Assembly: GCF_030272615.1 (NCBI RefSeq) | Contig: NC_081412.1 | Coordinates: 691,306,083-691,370,082, forward strand | DNA length: 64,000 nt | DNA from: Cryptomeria japonica | Lineage: Eukaryota; Streptophyta; Pinopsida; Cupressales; Cupressaceae | Direction: 5' to 3' | Shown here: positions 35,086 through 45,700 of the stretch, piece by piece | How positions within the stretch are numbered: the first letter of the stretch is position 1 | Layout of the letters: each line of letters opens with the position of its first letter | The notes under the pieces: model-generated | Databases searched by the model: none | The model's input: the letters and a program-made list of their open reading frames with translations, nothing else | What the model was told of the DNA's origin: nothing | Translations under genes and position numbers: made by a program

Positions 35086-36186
35086 CTATTCTACCGGTGG
35101 AGTTACTGATGTAGATCCATCTCCACTTGGTTGTTTAGAATTTATAACCCATCTCTTGGTGTGATCTTGTTGTATTTCATCTACCTTCTACTTTCCTTTC
35201 TTATTTATTTTATCATTGCTAACCGGTTGAGTCTTGCTTCTGTAGTACTTAGCAATATGACCTATTTTGTTGCATGCATAACATGTACCATTGTTCTTTT
35301 GATTTTCTTTAACATATCTAGTGCCATTCCTTGACCTACATTGATTAGCCAAATGACCAAAATTTCTACATGCATGACATTTGACATTCATTCTGCAATC
35401 TTCTGATCTATGACCATATTTCTTGTAGTTTGTGCATTGACCGAGAACATAATTGTAGTTTTGATTTGCTTTATTTCTACATTGTTTAGCCATATGCCCA
35501 AATTTATTACAAAAAAAGCATCTACCATTAAATTTATAAGCATTAGATTGCCTTACCATTTTCCTCTGGCCTAATGAGTTTTGCATACCGATTGTTTGAT
35601 CTTTATTTGTAGTACCAGAGATTTCACCTTGTACAAATCCAAGTCCTCTAGAATCATCATTCTGCCTTTGTCTTTTCAATAAGTCATCCAACTATGCAAC
35701 ACTTATCTTGAATTTTTCTTTATACTCACTTGCAGTAGTCAAATAATCTCTTAGAGTAGTTATTTGTCTTTCAAGGTCTTGTTCATTGTTCTGGGAGTGT
35801 GCCAAATCAGTTCTTAACAGATTATTCTCATGAGTCAATCTGCCACATTCATCAAATTTGTTCTTCAAAGATATAACAAGATTATCTTCCTTCTTCTTTC
35901 TATCCTCAATAACTTTTGATAACCTCATAGTCAGGTCTTGCATTTCATTCTTCATGAGCATGTTTGCTTGACTTATTTTCTGACATTGTTCCTTAAGTAC
36001 ATTTTTCTCCTCATCATCTGGATTTTGCAAAAGTTCATTTCTCTTAGCTTGAGCTGATGATAACCTTTCTTGCGGGACAAGAATGAATTCATTAGAAAAA
36101 TTCAATTCATCTTGAAATTTTAAATTCTTCATCCTTTCAACATCATAATACTCAAGAGCCATCTCAAGTTGCTTCTCCATAGCCAT
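35086..36186 (-). pseudogene. H ORF1: coiled-coil, four-zinc-knuckle Gag-like protein
   Basis: The start is ATG 36186 (MAMEKQLEMALEYYDVERMK), similar to D's MENLMKQLEGALSDYDVEKL. The charged coiled coil has one TAG at 35692. Four knuckles follow: CFFCNKFGHMAKQC, CTNYKKYGHRSEDC (second Cys lost), CHACRNFGHLANQC and CYACNKIGHIAKYY (last Cys is Tyr, as in D). A TAG at 35188-35190 comes right after KKGK. The frame stays open past it (KVDEIQQ, W, then TPPVE) to a TAG at 35086-35088, as in D. Nucleocapsid-like nucleic-acid binding is inferred from the knuckles. Confidence 0.78.
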
Positions 36187-36246
36187 GTTCAATGATTCCG
36201 GTTTCAGGATCTTCCTCAAGATGTTAAACTTCTTCTGAGGAACTAG

Positions 36247-36258
36247 GCTCTGATACCA
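36247..36258 (-). other. Primer-binding site of H
   Basis: The minus strand reads TGGTATCAGAGC two bases after the 5' LTR. The following leader (AGAAGTTTAACATCTTGAGG) closely matches the C1 leader. Confidence 0.88.
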
Positions 36259-36260
36259 AT

Positions 36261-37198
36261 TGTTGGGGTCCAAGAACACTGAGAGGGGGGGTGAATCAGT
36301 GTTCTGCTGGTAAGATATGATTTTTCCTTTTTATAACATACAGATATAAATCAGTAAATGAAGAAACATATAACTTGAAGCAAATAAACCATCCACATAA
36401 ATGAACACCATAACACACAAAATTTATACATAGAAAACCTCAAAGAGGAAAAACCACAGTGGGATTTATGACCCAGAATATCAGTTCATTGGTCATATGA
36501 ATGGATATTACATAAAATGGGGGCCTACACATGCAAGAAGGCACACTGCCTAGAGCACACTGCTCATCACAAAAAGACTCTCACTGACTACAAGCTTCTA
36601 CTGAAATAACACAGTAATAATGAACTCACAAAATGCATCTTCTATGCCAAAAAGAGTTCCAGTTATAGTTCTACCTTGTACCGGTTCATAAACCCTAAAC
36701 ACTTCTACTGATATGTCTTTTCCTCCAAGAATGCTTTCCAGACTATCTACAGATCATTGCATGATATAACATTTGCATACAAATGATCTACATACATATT
36801 CTTCACATCAACAGTTCTGCCATTATTCTCCTATGTCACTATCTTAATACAAAATGACCCTAGCAGACTGGCCTATATACCCTTACAAACAATATGCCTT
36901 ATGTCCGCTTACAATGTATTGCAAAAGATATACAATGTCAGCTTTCTACAATAATTACAAAATGATTTTACAATTAAAACTTCCTTCGGGTCCAAGCCTA
37001 ATGTCGGCTTTACTGAAGTGCTAGATGTCGGTGCCAGTGTAACCCTGGATTCTCCAATGCCGGTATCTACTGGTGAAAGCCTCCTAGTGCCGGTGTATGC
37101 TGGTGTAAGCTTCCTTATGAATATTTTTTCCAATTAACCATGTTGCCATATTTCCATGAATGACAACATATGAATCCAATGAGTGTCAATTGCCAATA
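36261..37198 (-). repeat. 5' LTR of H
   Basis: It pairs with 1381-2320. On the minus strand it starts TATTGGCAATTG (3' copy TGTTGCCAATTG) and ends GGACCCCAACA. Flanked by AGGCA at 37199-37203. It has a 14-nt segment near 36548-36561 that is absent from the 3' copy. Confidence 0.9.
36274..36304 (-). other. LTR-end stem-loop (H 5' LTR)
   Basis: GAACACTGA and TCAGTGTTC, nine perfect pairs. The sense loop is TTCACCCCCCCTC, identical to that of A although the stem differs. Confidence 0.82.
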
Positions 37199-37203
37199 AG
37201 GCA

Positions 37204-38655
37204 TCCCAATAATGATCTCATGTTGACTAAACTACTGCAAGTAGTGGTAGTTCAAGTGGCCAAACCACTAATGCCACAAATTACTCACCTCATCTGAGTG
37301 AGTGAGCAATGCAAGTGAAGGAGAGTCAAGAAAAAGTGAGAAAAGTGATATAATCTAGACATATGATCTGCCTTTCCCATTGCAATTGTAGACCCATTGT
37401 GCATCTCACTAATTACCATTATGTCTGGAGTGAACTTAAACTATTTTCTAGAGCCAATGTGAGTGATTTGATAGATAGATAGGAGATTACTTGAAAAAGA
37501 TGGAACAAAAAGGACATCCTAAAATGTTCTTTGGCCATGTCAATAGACCCTCTCCCATGCACTTCATCCACAGTGTCATCAACCAATAGAATAGATGACA
37601 TAGAACTTGAATTCAAGGAGGAAAAACTATCTTGTGATGAAGCCATGTGGTGCGAAGCACTCGAGTCAATAATCTAGGAATTAGGCTATGAAGAAACAAC
37701 AACTAGGGCCTTGCCCTTTGCTTTCCCCTTACTTGTGTCCTTTGAAGATTCCTAAGATGAACATGGTTTGACAGAATCAGGCACTTTGATGTTGTTCTTT
37801 TTAAGAAGATGAGACAAGTGATCAAATTTCTTCTTCAGACATTTATGTTCACCATGACCATTTTTCTTACAATAGGAACACTTATTTTTCTTCTTTTTGG
37901 GTTTATCACTTTTTGAAGAAGATGCATCATTAGTTGCTTTTGGTGTAGCTAGTTTTTGTTCTTGCTTCTTTTCTCCTTGGTTATTTTGTTTCTTTTCTTG
38001 CTTAGAAGGCCCTTTTTGATCTTTTGTGTCCTAATTTGCAACCAAGGTATGAGATTTAGAGGGCTTAATTGTGGCCATTTGAATCAACTTATCTTGTTCT
38101 TTTATGAGTTCATTTGTAAAATCATCAAGAGAAGGCATTTTATAGCTAGTTCCTAATGCACTTTTTGTGGCATAGAATGTAGAAACAAAAACTTAATAGT
38201 TTGGACCAAGTTTGGAAAGAGTGCTTAGAATCAATTGTGAATCTTTCTTGTCTATCATAGATGCCTTCAATTGCAATCTTACAACCTTTAGTTTTGTGAA
38301 AAAGTCCTGAATAGTATCAAAATTACATGGATTTAACCCTATTAGCTCATTCTCCAATTGGTGTCCCCTTAATTCATCTTATTTACCAAATAACTCTTCT
38401 AAAGTTGTCCATAATCATTTGAGGTTATAGCAAATTCAACATGAAAAAGAAGATCAGGAGATACAAACATAGATAGAGTACCATAAGCTTCATCACATTT
38501 GTTGAACCATTTTGGCTTTTCAGTAATTAGTGATGGTTATTTTAAAGACCCATGGTTACTCTAAACAACCCCAACTTCTTAAGATAGAATGCCATTTTTG
38601 ACTTTCACTCATAGTAGTTATAGGGTGTGAGTATTGGTACTATAGTTTGATCCAT
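37204..38655 (-). pseudogene. Gag and protease remnant of copia element K
   Basis: The likely start is an ATG at 38655 (MDQTIVPILTPYNYYE). Gag is scattered over frames. The clearest block contains FTKLKVVRLQLKASM, a Lys-rich stretch and the zinc knuckle CSYCKKNGHGEHKC near 37882-37841. The protease-like IIDSSASHHMASSQDSF (DSGAS changed to DSSAS) is near 37670-37620. Many stops and frameshifts make this one of the oldest elements here. H is inserted at its left end, and pol remnants reappear at 1249-1375. Confidence 0.7.
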
Positions 38656-39868
38656 TTTAATGTAGAAAGTAAGATTGTTTATTATGCAGAAAAGAGAGAA
38701 TGAAAAAAAACTCAAAGAAGGCACATGGGACCCCCCCCCCCCCCCCACCTTTTCACTAGATCAGAAATCACCCCCCCACAAATATTATAATTTGGGCACT
38801 TTATAATTCAGTGTGTTTATAGATATTTTTCCAAGTTACAATGCTCAATTGACTCACAATGGCCAAAATTACAATTCTTATACAAAATTATCTAGAGATA
38901 AAATATGGAAAAATAAGCCCTCTATTTGTGTAGTGCTCTTTACCACCTTTCTGACACTTATTCATTTCCAAAAACTGGAGCATCAAGGCGAAAATTATGG
39001 CCAGATGAAGAAATTAGCAATACCGGACCTCAACTTGCAAAAAAAGGGAAAAAATAGCAAAAAATCTTATCCAAACCACCTTCAAAGAAAAGATCTTGTC
39101 TCTAGCTTTCTGTTGATATCTTGTTTGAAAACATCCACCTTCGTTTGCCCAAGTTATGCAAATTTGAAAAAAATACCCTTTTTAGGGCCAAGGGTGGAGC
39201 CCTGGTGGCTCACGGGTGGTGTCACTAGTAGAGGTGGTTGGATGGCAGTGCAAATGGAAATGGTCCACTAGCAATCTATAAGCCGCTTGTGGCTATAGAC
39301 CACAACCGCTGCTGTGGTGGCTAGTGCTTAAAGAACTTAGCGTAGTTCTTGGCACTAGCACTTAAAAAGCGCTTGTCGCAATGCTTATTTATTTATTTTT
39401 GAAAAAAAATTCCTCGAAGCCTACCCAAGGAAGAAATTTTTGCCTCAAAGGCTCCCAACATCGAATGGGGGAAAATTCTATATCAAAATTCATTTGTGAG
39501 GCCTCTCGGATGCAAAGGCAGGGTCCTTTTGGCCTAAAAATGCTCCGTTTGAAAGTCATCTTCTAGATATGAGCTAGAAACCTTTGTTTTGTAACTATTG
39601 CAAATAATCTCCAAAAAGGATGAAACGAAAGCCAATATTAACTTTCTCAAGCCTCCCAGATACAATGGAATAGAAATAAATACTCTGATAATCCTCTAAA
39701 TTGCTGTAATCACCCAGATCAAGAGAAAGACAAACATGCAATAACAAGGATTATCGGATCTTCATTAACCCTTGCTATTCTCCAGATCATATGCAACATG
39801 AGAAAAAACAATAGAGTTTTACAAGATCACTACTAAGATCTAATCTTTCAAAACTAGCTCTAATACCA
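38656..39868 (-). other. Leader of K
   Basis: About 1.2 kb between the primer-binding site and gag with no supportable ORF. A run of 17 C lies at about 38730-38746. Two adjacent hairpins lie near 39282-39357: TTGTGG with CCACAA, and CTAGTG...AAGAAC with GTTCTT...CACTAG. Confidence 0.5.
39857..39868 (-). other. Primer-binding site of K
   Basis: The minus strand reads TGGTATTAGAGC, one change from the initiator tRNA-Met complement, right after an LTR ending GGATTTTCA(CA). Confidence 0.7.
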
Positions 39869-39870
39869 TG

Positions 39871-40292
39871 TGAAAATCCAAGAAATGAATTACAACCCAA
39901 AATTGAATTAGAAGAGATAGATCAAATAAAATATAAATGCAAATGAAATGAACAACATAATAGTGATACCGAGAGAGAAATGATGTAAAGTGCTCCAAGG
40001 AAAATATCATCAGATTACTATCTCCAACTATATGAAAATACAAGTAAGGTAGCATGTTTATATAGACTCAAGGAGAGGGAGGAGGTGGCAAGTCCAACCA
40101 ATAAGGAGTGATTACTAGGAAGTGCTAATAATAGCAAAGTGTAACTCCGAAGGAAGAGGATGACAACTCAACACCCACTAACTTAAGTAAACATGCTTTA
40201 TTAACCTAAGAAAACTTAATTAGAGTGTAGGAAAAACCTAAGACTAAAGGGAAAATAAAACCCAACTAGGAAAGAAAAAACCTACACTTACA
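39871..40292 (-). repeat. 5' LTR of K
   Basis: On the minus strand it begins near TGTAAGTGTAGG or TGTAGG and ends GGATTTTCA(CA). It has a TATA box, CTATATAAAC, near 40049-40059. The exact outer boundary is uncertain by a few bases. It interrupts the gag reading frame of L at VVRKV. Confidence 0.65.
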
Positions 40293-40749
40293 CCTTCCTC
40301 ACAACTTCATCTTCTTTCATTTCTCCACCAACACATTTGATTCCAAAAACTACTTCAATTACCTAATGCATGTAACTATCAATACGTTCATCTTCTGACA
40401 TTCTTAAGATTTCAAATCTACTTTTGAGATTCTGCAAATTGACTTGCTTTATCTTCTTGTCTCCTTCGTAAATGTTGCTAAGTTTCAACCAAACATCCTT
40501 GTTGGATTTGCAGTCCATCACCTTCAAGAGTTCAATATTAGATAGTCCACTTATAACTACATTCTTTGTCTTTTCATTATTCACATGTGCCCTAATCTCA
40601 TCTAGGTAGTAAGTGGAGTAGAGGGAGTAGTATAACCATCTATAACAACATTTTGAACTACATTATCCATAAAGTTCAGATAAGATTTCATCATCATCTT
40701 CTAGAAAGAGTAATGTAAGGTTGGAGATTGGGTTTTACAAGTTAGGCTA
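40293..40749 (-). pseudogene. Copia gag fragment L
   Basis: Minus strand: KMMMKSYLNFMDN, then a frame change to DEIRAHVNNEKTKN, VVISGLSNIELLKVMDCKS, VWLKLSNIYEGDKKIKQ and LKSRFEILRMSEDERIDSYM. After a stop it continues VVFGIKCVGGEMKEDEVVRK. This is the standard plant copia gag-polypeptide fold. L is cut on the left by the K LTR and on the right by the J LTR, so it is older than both. Confidence 0.75.
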
Positions 40750-41538
40750 TGTGTATATGATGAAAAAATGATGATGATAAACTATTGCAAAACCAAAAAG
40801 ATCCAACCACAACAAAAGCTAGTTCTATAACAAAAGAATTCACCATATACCAATGAAGAAACCTAATAACATACAAATAAAAAAATGAAACAATAATACC
40901 ATTCACATGCCAAGTATGGTTTGATCTCCATTGTCTCCCGTCTCCATTGATCTTGCTTGATATATTTGCTCTTAGATTTTTATATTGTGCATAAGAGCTC
41001 AACAAAGAACAAATTGTGGTTATTAAGTCGCTTGATAACTTGGAGGCTTGATTGAATAAAGTGTTTGTTAGATTGTTGGATTAGATTAGGATTATGAAAG
41101 GATAAAGGATTCCTCTTATATAGAAGACACTTTAGAAAATGGAGGGATAAGATTAAGAGGTGAAATAAATAAATAGTCGGCTAGGATTAAAGGGTAGAAA
41201 AAAGAAATAATAAAATATTGAAGGGGGTAGGTAGAGGAAAATTAAGAGAGAAATGACATGTGTCATGAAGAGAAAAATCTAATTAAATAAATAAATAAAT
41301 AAATAATTTAATTAATAGAAGTAGTCGGACCAATTAAATAAATAGAATATTTATTTAATTTAGGGAAAAGATAATTTAAAAAAATAAAAATATTTATTTA
41401 AATAAGGAAAGCCTAGAAGAGGATAATTAATTAATTAAATAAATAAAAATCTATTTAATTAATAGAAGGCTTAGGATAAAATAATTAAATAAATAAAATA
41501 TTTATTTAATTAAGCTAGGACAATTTTAGGTGTCTACA
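40750..41538 (-). repeat. 3' LTR of element J
   Basis: On the minus strand it starts TGTAGACACCTAAAA, like the LTR of F, after a polypurine tract matching F's (CTCAAAG-GGGGCAAAA type). A TATA box (CTATATAAGAGG) lies near 41116-41127, and AT-rich TTAAATAAATA repeats fill 41277-41515. The probable end is CATATACACA at 40750. The partner LTR was not found. Confidence 0.6.
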
Positions 41539-41858
41539 TTTTGCCCCGCTTTGAGACAATGCAACTTGTCGCGTTGTTTCAAAGAAGATAAATTGATACA
41601 AAGTTGCCCAAAGATGGGAATGATATGCCCCCTTGAGAGATTGATGAAATTTTTTGAAAAAAATGCACACAATCTCTTGATAAGAGAGAAAGGTTAGAAA
41701 AGTGAAGGATAAAAGGTAAAACTATGTATATGCAGTGATGGCTCATATAGGCTTGGCATTAATACGTTTGTGTCTAGGTAGGCTGAAATCAACAATTATG
41801 TGATAGACATATGATGCCAATTGGATAAACTATTGAGATGACTCACTCAAATAGGTGC
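41539..41858 (-). other. Internal region of J, first part
   Basis: The minus strand ends in the polypurine tract before the J LTR. It resembles the F 3' end (CATTGTCTCAAAG). There is no ORF. G2 interrupts it at 41864. Confidence 0.5.
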
Positions 41859-41863
41859 CTTAG
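41859..41863. repeat. Target-site duplication of G2, left copy
   Basis: CTTAG, repeated at 47955-47959. Confidence 0.9.
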
Positions 41864-42607
41864 TGATGCAGGAGAATCCCTGGTTCATAACAATCTTGCA
41901 TCAACCAAAAAAATATTTCCTTTCTATTTTTCTTTCTATTTGCAGTTTCAACATTTCTTTCTATGTGTCTCAGATTTGGCTCACCAGAACCTGTGGAGTT
42001 GGATTTTACTTGAAGACTTGATCATCTTCCTTGTTCCCAAACCATGGAGCATTTAGATCATTTTCCAGCAAGTTATCATTACCGGTTGCCTGGACCTATT
42101 TACATTGATGATCTACTGGATCCCCTTTTGTAGCTTGTGGAGCCCTGAGAATTGATTCAGATGTTCCTTGGCATGTGGCCAACCTTCTCCCATGATCTAC
42201 TCTTCATCCTTTGGATTTTTTGAAGGAATTTCTTTGGCGGAGGCCAACCTTGTTGGTTTTACATGTTAGGTCTTATTCTTTGGGTATTGATTCCTTTTTG
42301 GGCCAACCAGATCCCCTTGGATCGTATAAATCATTGTAATAGAGCATTAGAATGTAATCAAGAAGTTAGACTGAGCATAGAAGATAGATCTTAAGATTTG
42401 ATGTCCCGGTTGTGACCCGTTCTATATTTTGAGCATGATTTAGTAGCCCTGTTAGCTGGTTTTTGTAACCCGGTTGTTACTGGTTGGTTGTAATTAGTTC
42501 TCATGATATAATTCAATCTGTTCTGCATTGCCTCCATCATGTCCCTATGTTTTTGTTGTGGTCTGGACTGATCTCTTTGAGGTCCCTCCTAGCTGGTGAC
42601 TGCTTCA
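41864..42607 (+). repeat. 5' LTR of G2
   Basis: It begins TGATGCAGGAGAATCCC and ends GACTGCTTCA before the primer-binding site. It pairs with 47179-47954, which has a short extra segment near 47385-47410. Confidence 0.9.
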
Positions 42608-42609
42608 AG

Positions 42610-42621
42610 TGGTATCAGAGC
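42610..42621 (+). other. Primer-binding site of G2
   Basis: TGGTATCAGAGC, initiator tRNA-Met complement, two bases after the LTR. Confidence 0.9.
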
Positions 42622-42734
42622 GAGATTTCATTCTGGAGGTTGCATTGTCCTAAGAATTTTTTTGTAGGGTGGCAGACTGTGGATCCAACCTGTAGCTATA
42701 GAGGATTGGTGTAAAGCTGGCATGAAGAGGAATT

Positions 42735-45700
42735 ATGAATGGTGGAGCGCATGGGAATGTAGACCTTGCTGTTATGGAAATGTTGCGAGGAATAGCAGCT
42801 CGGTTGGAAGTCGTGGAGATAGCCCAGCGAAGAGGCCGACACATTGAAGATGTAAGTGAAGATGAAGGAGAAGAAGCCCCGGTAGTTGATCCAAATGAGG
42901 AAAGGTTTTTGAGGGTTTTGAGTAGGGAAAATACTAAACCTCATTTTACCCCACCAGAATATGATGGAAATTTTGATTCAGATGAATTGATGGATTAGAT
43001 CTCGGAGATGGAGAAATATTTTGATTTTGAAAACACTGTAGAAGAAAGGAAGGTGAAATATGACTGTACCTAGTTGAAAGGTCATGCATCTCTTTGGTGG
43101 GAATATTTGCAGGTTGATAGACAAAGAAGAGGTAAAGAGAAGATCAAGACATTGGATTAGATGATTGCTAAGTTGAAATCAAAATTTATGTCAGCTGATT
43201 ATCAAGTGAATCTATTCTAGAAGTTGCAAAATTTGAGATAGAAGGAATCTAGTGTGAAGGAATACACCGAAGCATTTTACAAGTTGAATATTAGATCCAG
43301 ATATGTTGATGATGAAGTTGAATAAGTTGCAAGATATTTGAATGGATTGCGGGTGTCTATACAAGATGAACTTAGTTTGATCAAATTACAGAGTGTTGAA
43401 GAGGTTTACCAGTATGCCCTGAAGGCAGAAGAGAAACTAAACAGAAGACATGAGCAGAGGAAGAGAGGCAGAGGTGGAAGGTTTTTTGGAGGAAGATTTC
43501 AAGAGGGAAGAGGATATACCAGAGGTAGAGGAACTCGTATAAATCAGAACAAGGACAAATAAGTGAACAAAGAAGGTAATTCATACCTGAAAGATGATAG
43601 AAATTTCTATTGGAGGAGAGAACCGGATGGCTACTAGATTGAGAATTTTGGAAGACAATACATGAGAGTGTTTAGAGGAACTTTCTATAAGTGTGGAGGA
43701 GAAGGACATTGTGCTTTCGAATGTAAGAAGATATATAATACAACAAGAGCAGTAGTGGTGGAAGAAAACCCCACCAGTTCAGATAATAAACCAGAAGATG
43801 GAGAACTATTGATGATGAGGAGAGATTTGTGTCATATCGAGAGAGATGAAGAGCCCTTGCAAAGGAAGAATTTGTTCAAGACTAGATGTAAGGTATCCAA
43901 TAAGTGTTGTAAAGTTGTTATTGATAGTGGTAGTTCAAATAATCTTGTTTCAGATGAGATGGTGAATAAGTTGAAATTGGAAAGATTGAAAATTGGGAAT
44001 TATCATGGTGAAGTCTTGTGTGATATTATGCCTATGGATATTTGTCATCTTTTGTTGGTTAGACCTTGGCAGTTTGATAGATAGACAATACATGATGGGA
44101 GGAAGAGTACGTACACTATTGTGGCCAATGGGATGAAGCAAACCTTGTTTCCCTTGGAGGAACCTTTGAAGAGTGAAGTCTATACGAATACTAGAATCTA
44201 TTTGGTGGATGGAATGAAATTCATGGATGGATTGAGACATGAGAATGTGTGTTTTGCCTTAGTTCCTAAGAAGACGGAGAATCCAGAGCACAAAGAGGAA
44301 AAAATAGAAGAGATAAAAGATTTGGTGACAGAATATGAAGACATCATTTTAGATAATGTGCCTGATGGATTGCCACTTGTGAGAAGTATCAGTAATTGCA
44401 TGGACCTGGTTCCCAAAGCTAGTTTGCCTAACAAAGCTGCACACTGGATGACACTGATAGAGAATGAAGAACTAAATAGAAAAGTGCAAGAGTTGTTGAA
44501 GAAAGGTTTGATCAGAGATAGTTTGAGCCCTTGTGCAGTACCAGAAAGATTAGCACCTAAGAAGAATGGAGAGTGGAGAATGTGCACCGATTCTAGAGCA
44601 ATAAACAAGATCGCAGTGAAATACCGATTTCCTTTGCCTAGGATAGATGATATAATGGACTGTTTGAGTAGAGCGAAATCCTTTACAAAGATAGATTTGA
44701 AGAGTGGATATCATCAGATCGGAATCAGAGAAGGAGATGAGTAGAAGAAAACATTCAAGACAAATGAAGGACTATATGAATGGTTTGTGATGCCTTTTGG
44801 GTTAACTAATACATCGAGTACTTTCATGAGGCTGATGAATGAGGTATTGAAGTAATTATTGGGTAAGTTTGTTATTGTATATTTGGATGACATTCTAATT
44901 TTTAGTAAGACAAAAGAGGAGCATTTGTTGCATTTGAGACAAGTTTTGAAAAGGTTGAGAGAAGAAAAGTTGTTGATAAGTCTTCAGAAGTGCACTTTCA
45001 TGAAAGATGAATTAGTCTATTTGGGATTTGTGATATCTGAGGATGGTTTCAAGATGGACTCTAAGAAAGTAAAAGAAACTGTTGAGTTGCCTACACCAAA
45101 AAGCATTGGAGAGGTAAGATCATTTCATGGATTGGCTAGTTTCTACCAGAAGTTCATCAGAAATTTTAGTTCAGTTTGTAACCCTATGACTGAGACCATG
45201 GAGGGAGATCGAAAGGAATTCAAGTGGACCACCAAAGTAAACAAAAGTTTTGAGATGTTGAAATAGAAAGTGATTGAGCAGCCTGTGTTATCTTTACCGG
45301 ATTTCAATAAATTATTTCAAGTGGATTGTGATGCAAGTGGAACAACAATAGCAGTAGTCTTGAGTCAGGAAGGGAGAGCAGTAGTTTATTTTAGTGAGAA
45401 GTTGAATGATGCCCAAAGGAGATATTCAGTGTATGATCAGGATTTTTATGCCACAGTTCAAGCCTTGAAGAAGTGGAGACATTACCTATTGCCTAAGGAG
45501 TTTGTGTTGTATACAGATCATCAAGCTTTGAAGTATTTGAACAGTCAGAGTAAGTTGAATCAGAGACATATGAGATGGGTAAATATTTTGTAGAGTTACA
45601 CCTTTGTGTTGAAGCATATAAGTGGGAAATTTAACAAAGTTTTTGATGCACTGAGTAGGAGAAGGAATTTGCTGGCAGAGATGAGAGTGACAGTATTAGA

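Larger units (their letters stand above)
1381..37198 (-). mobile_element. Non-autonomous LTR retrotransposon H (host of nested C1)
   Basis: H has LTRs at 1381-2320 (3') and 36261-37198 (5'), target duplications AGGCA, a primer-binding site at 36247-36258, and a polypurine tract at 2321-2334. Once the C1 insertion (5374-34332) is removed, about 6.9 kb remains. It encodes ORF1, a zinc-knuckle protein (36186-35086), and ORF2 (34677 down to 34333, then 5373 down to 2535). No reverse transcriptase, RNase H, integrase or protease motif is visible. The same two-ORF plan occurs in D and E, so the lack of pol is a family trait rather than damage to one copy. Confidence 0.85.

Noticed and set aside
38813-39271. 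Plus-strand ORF of about 150 codons
   Set aside because: It lies antisense in the leader of K, has low-complexity composition and no conserved motif.
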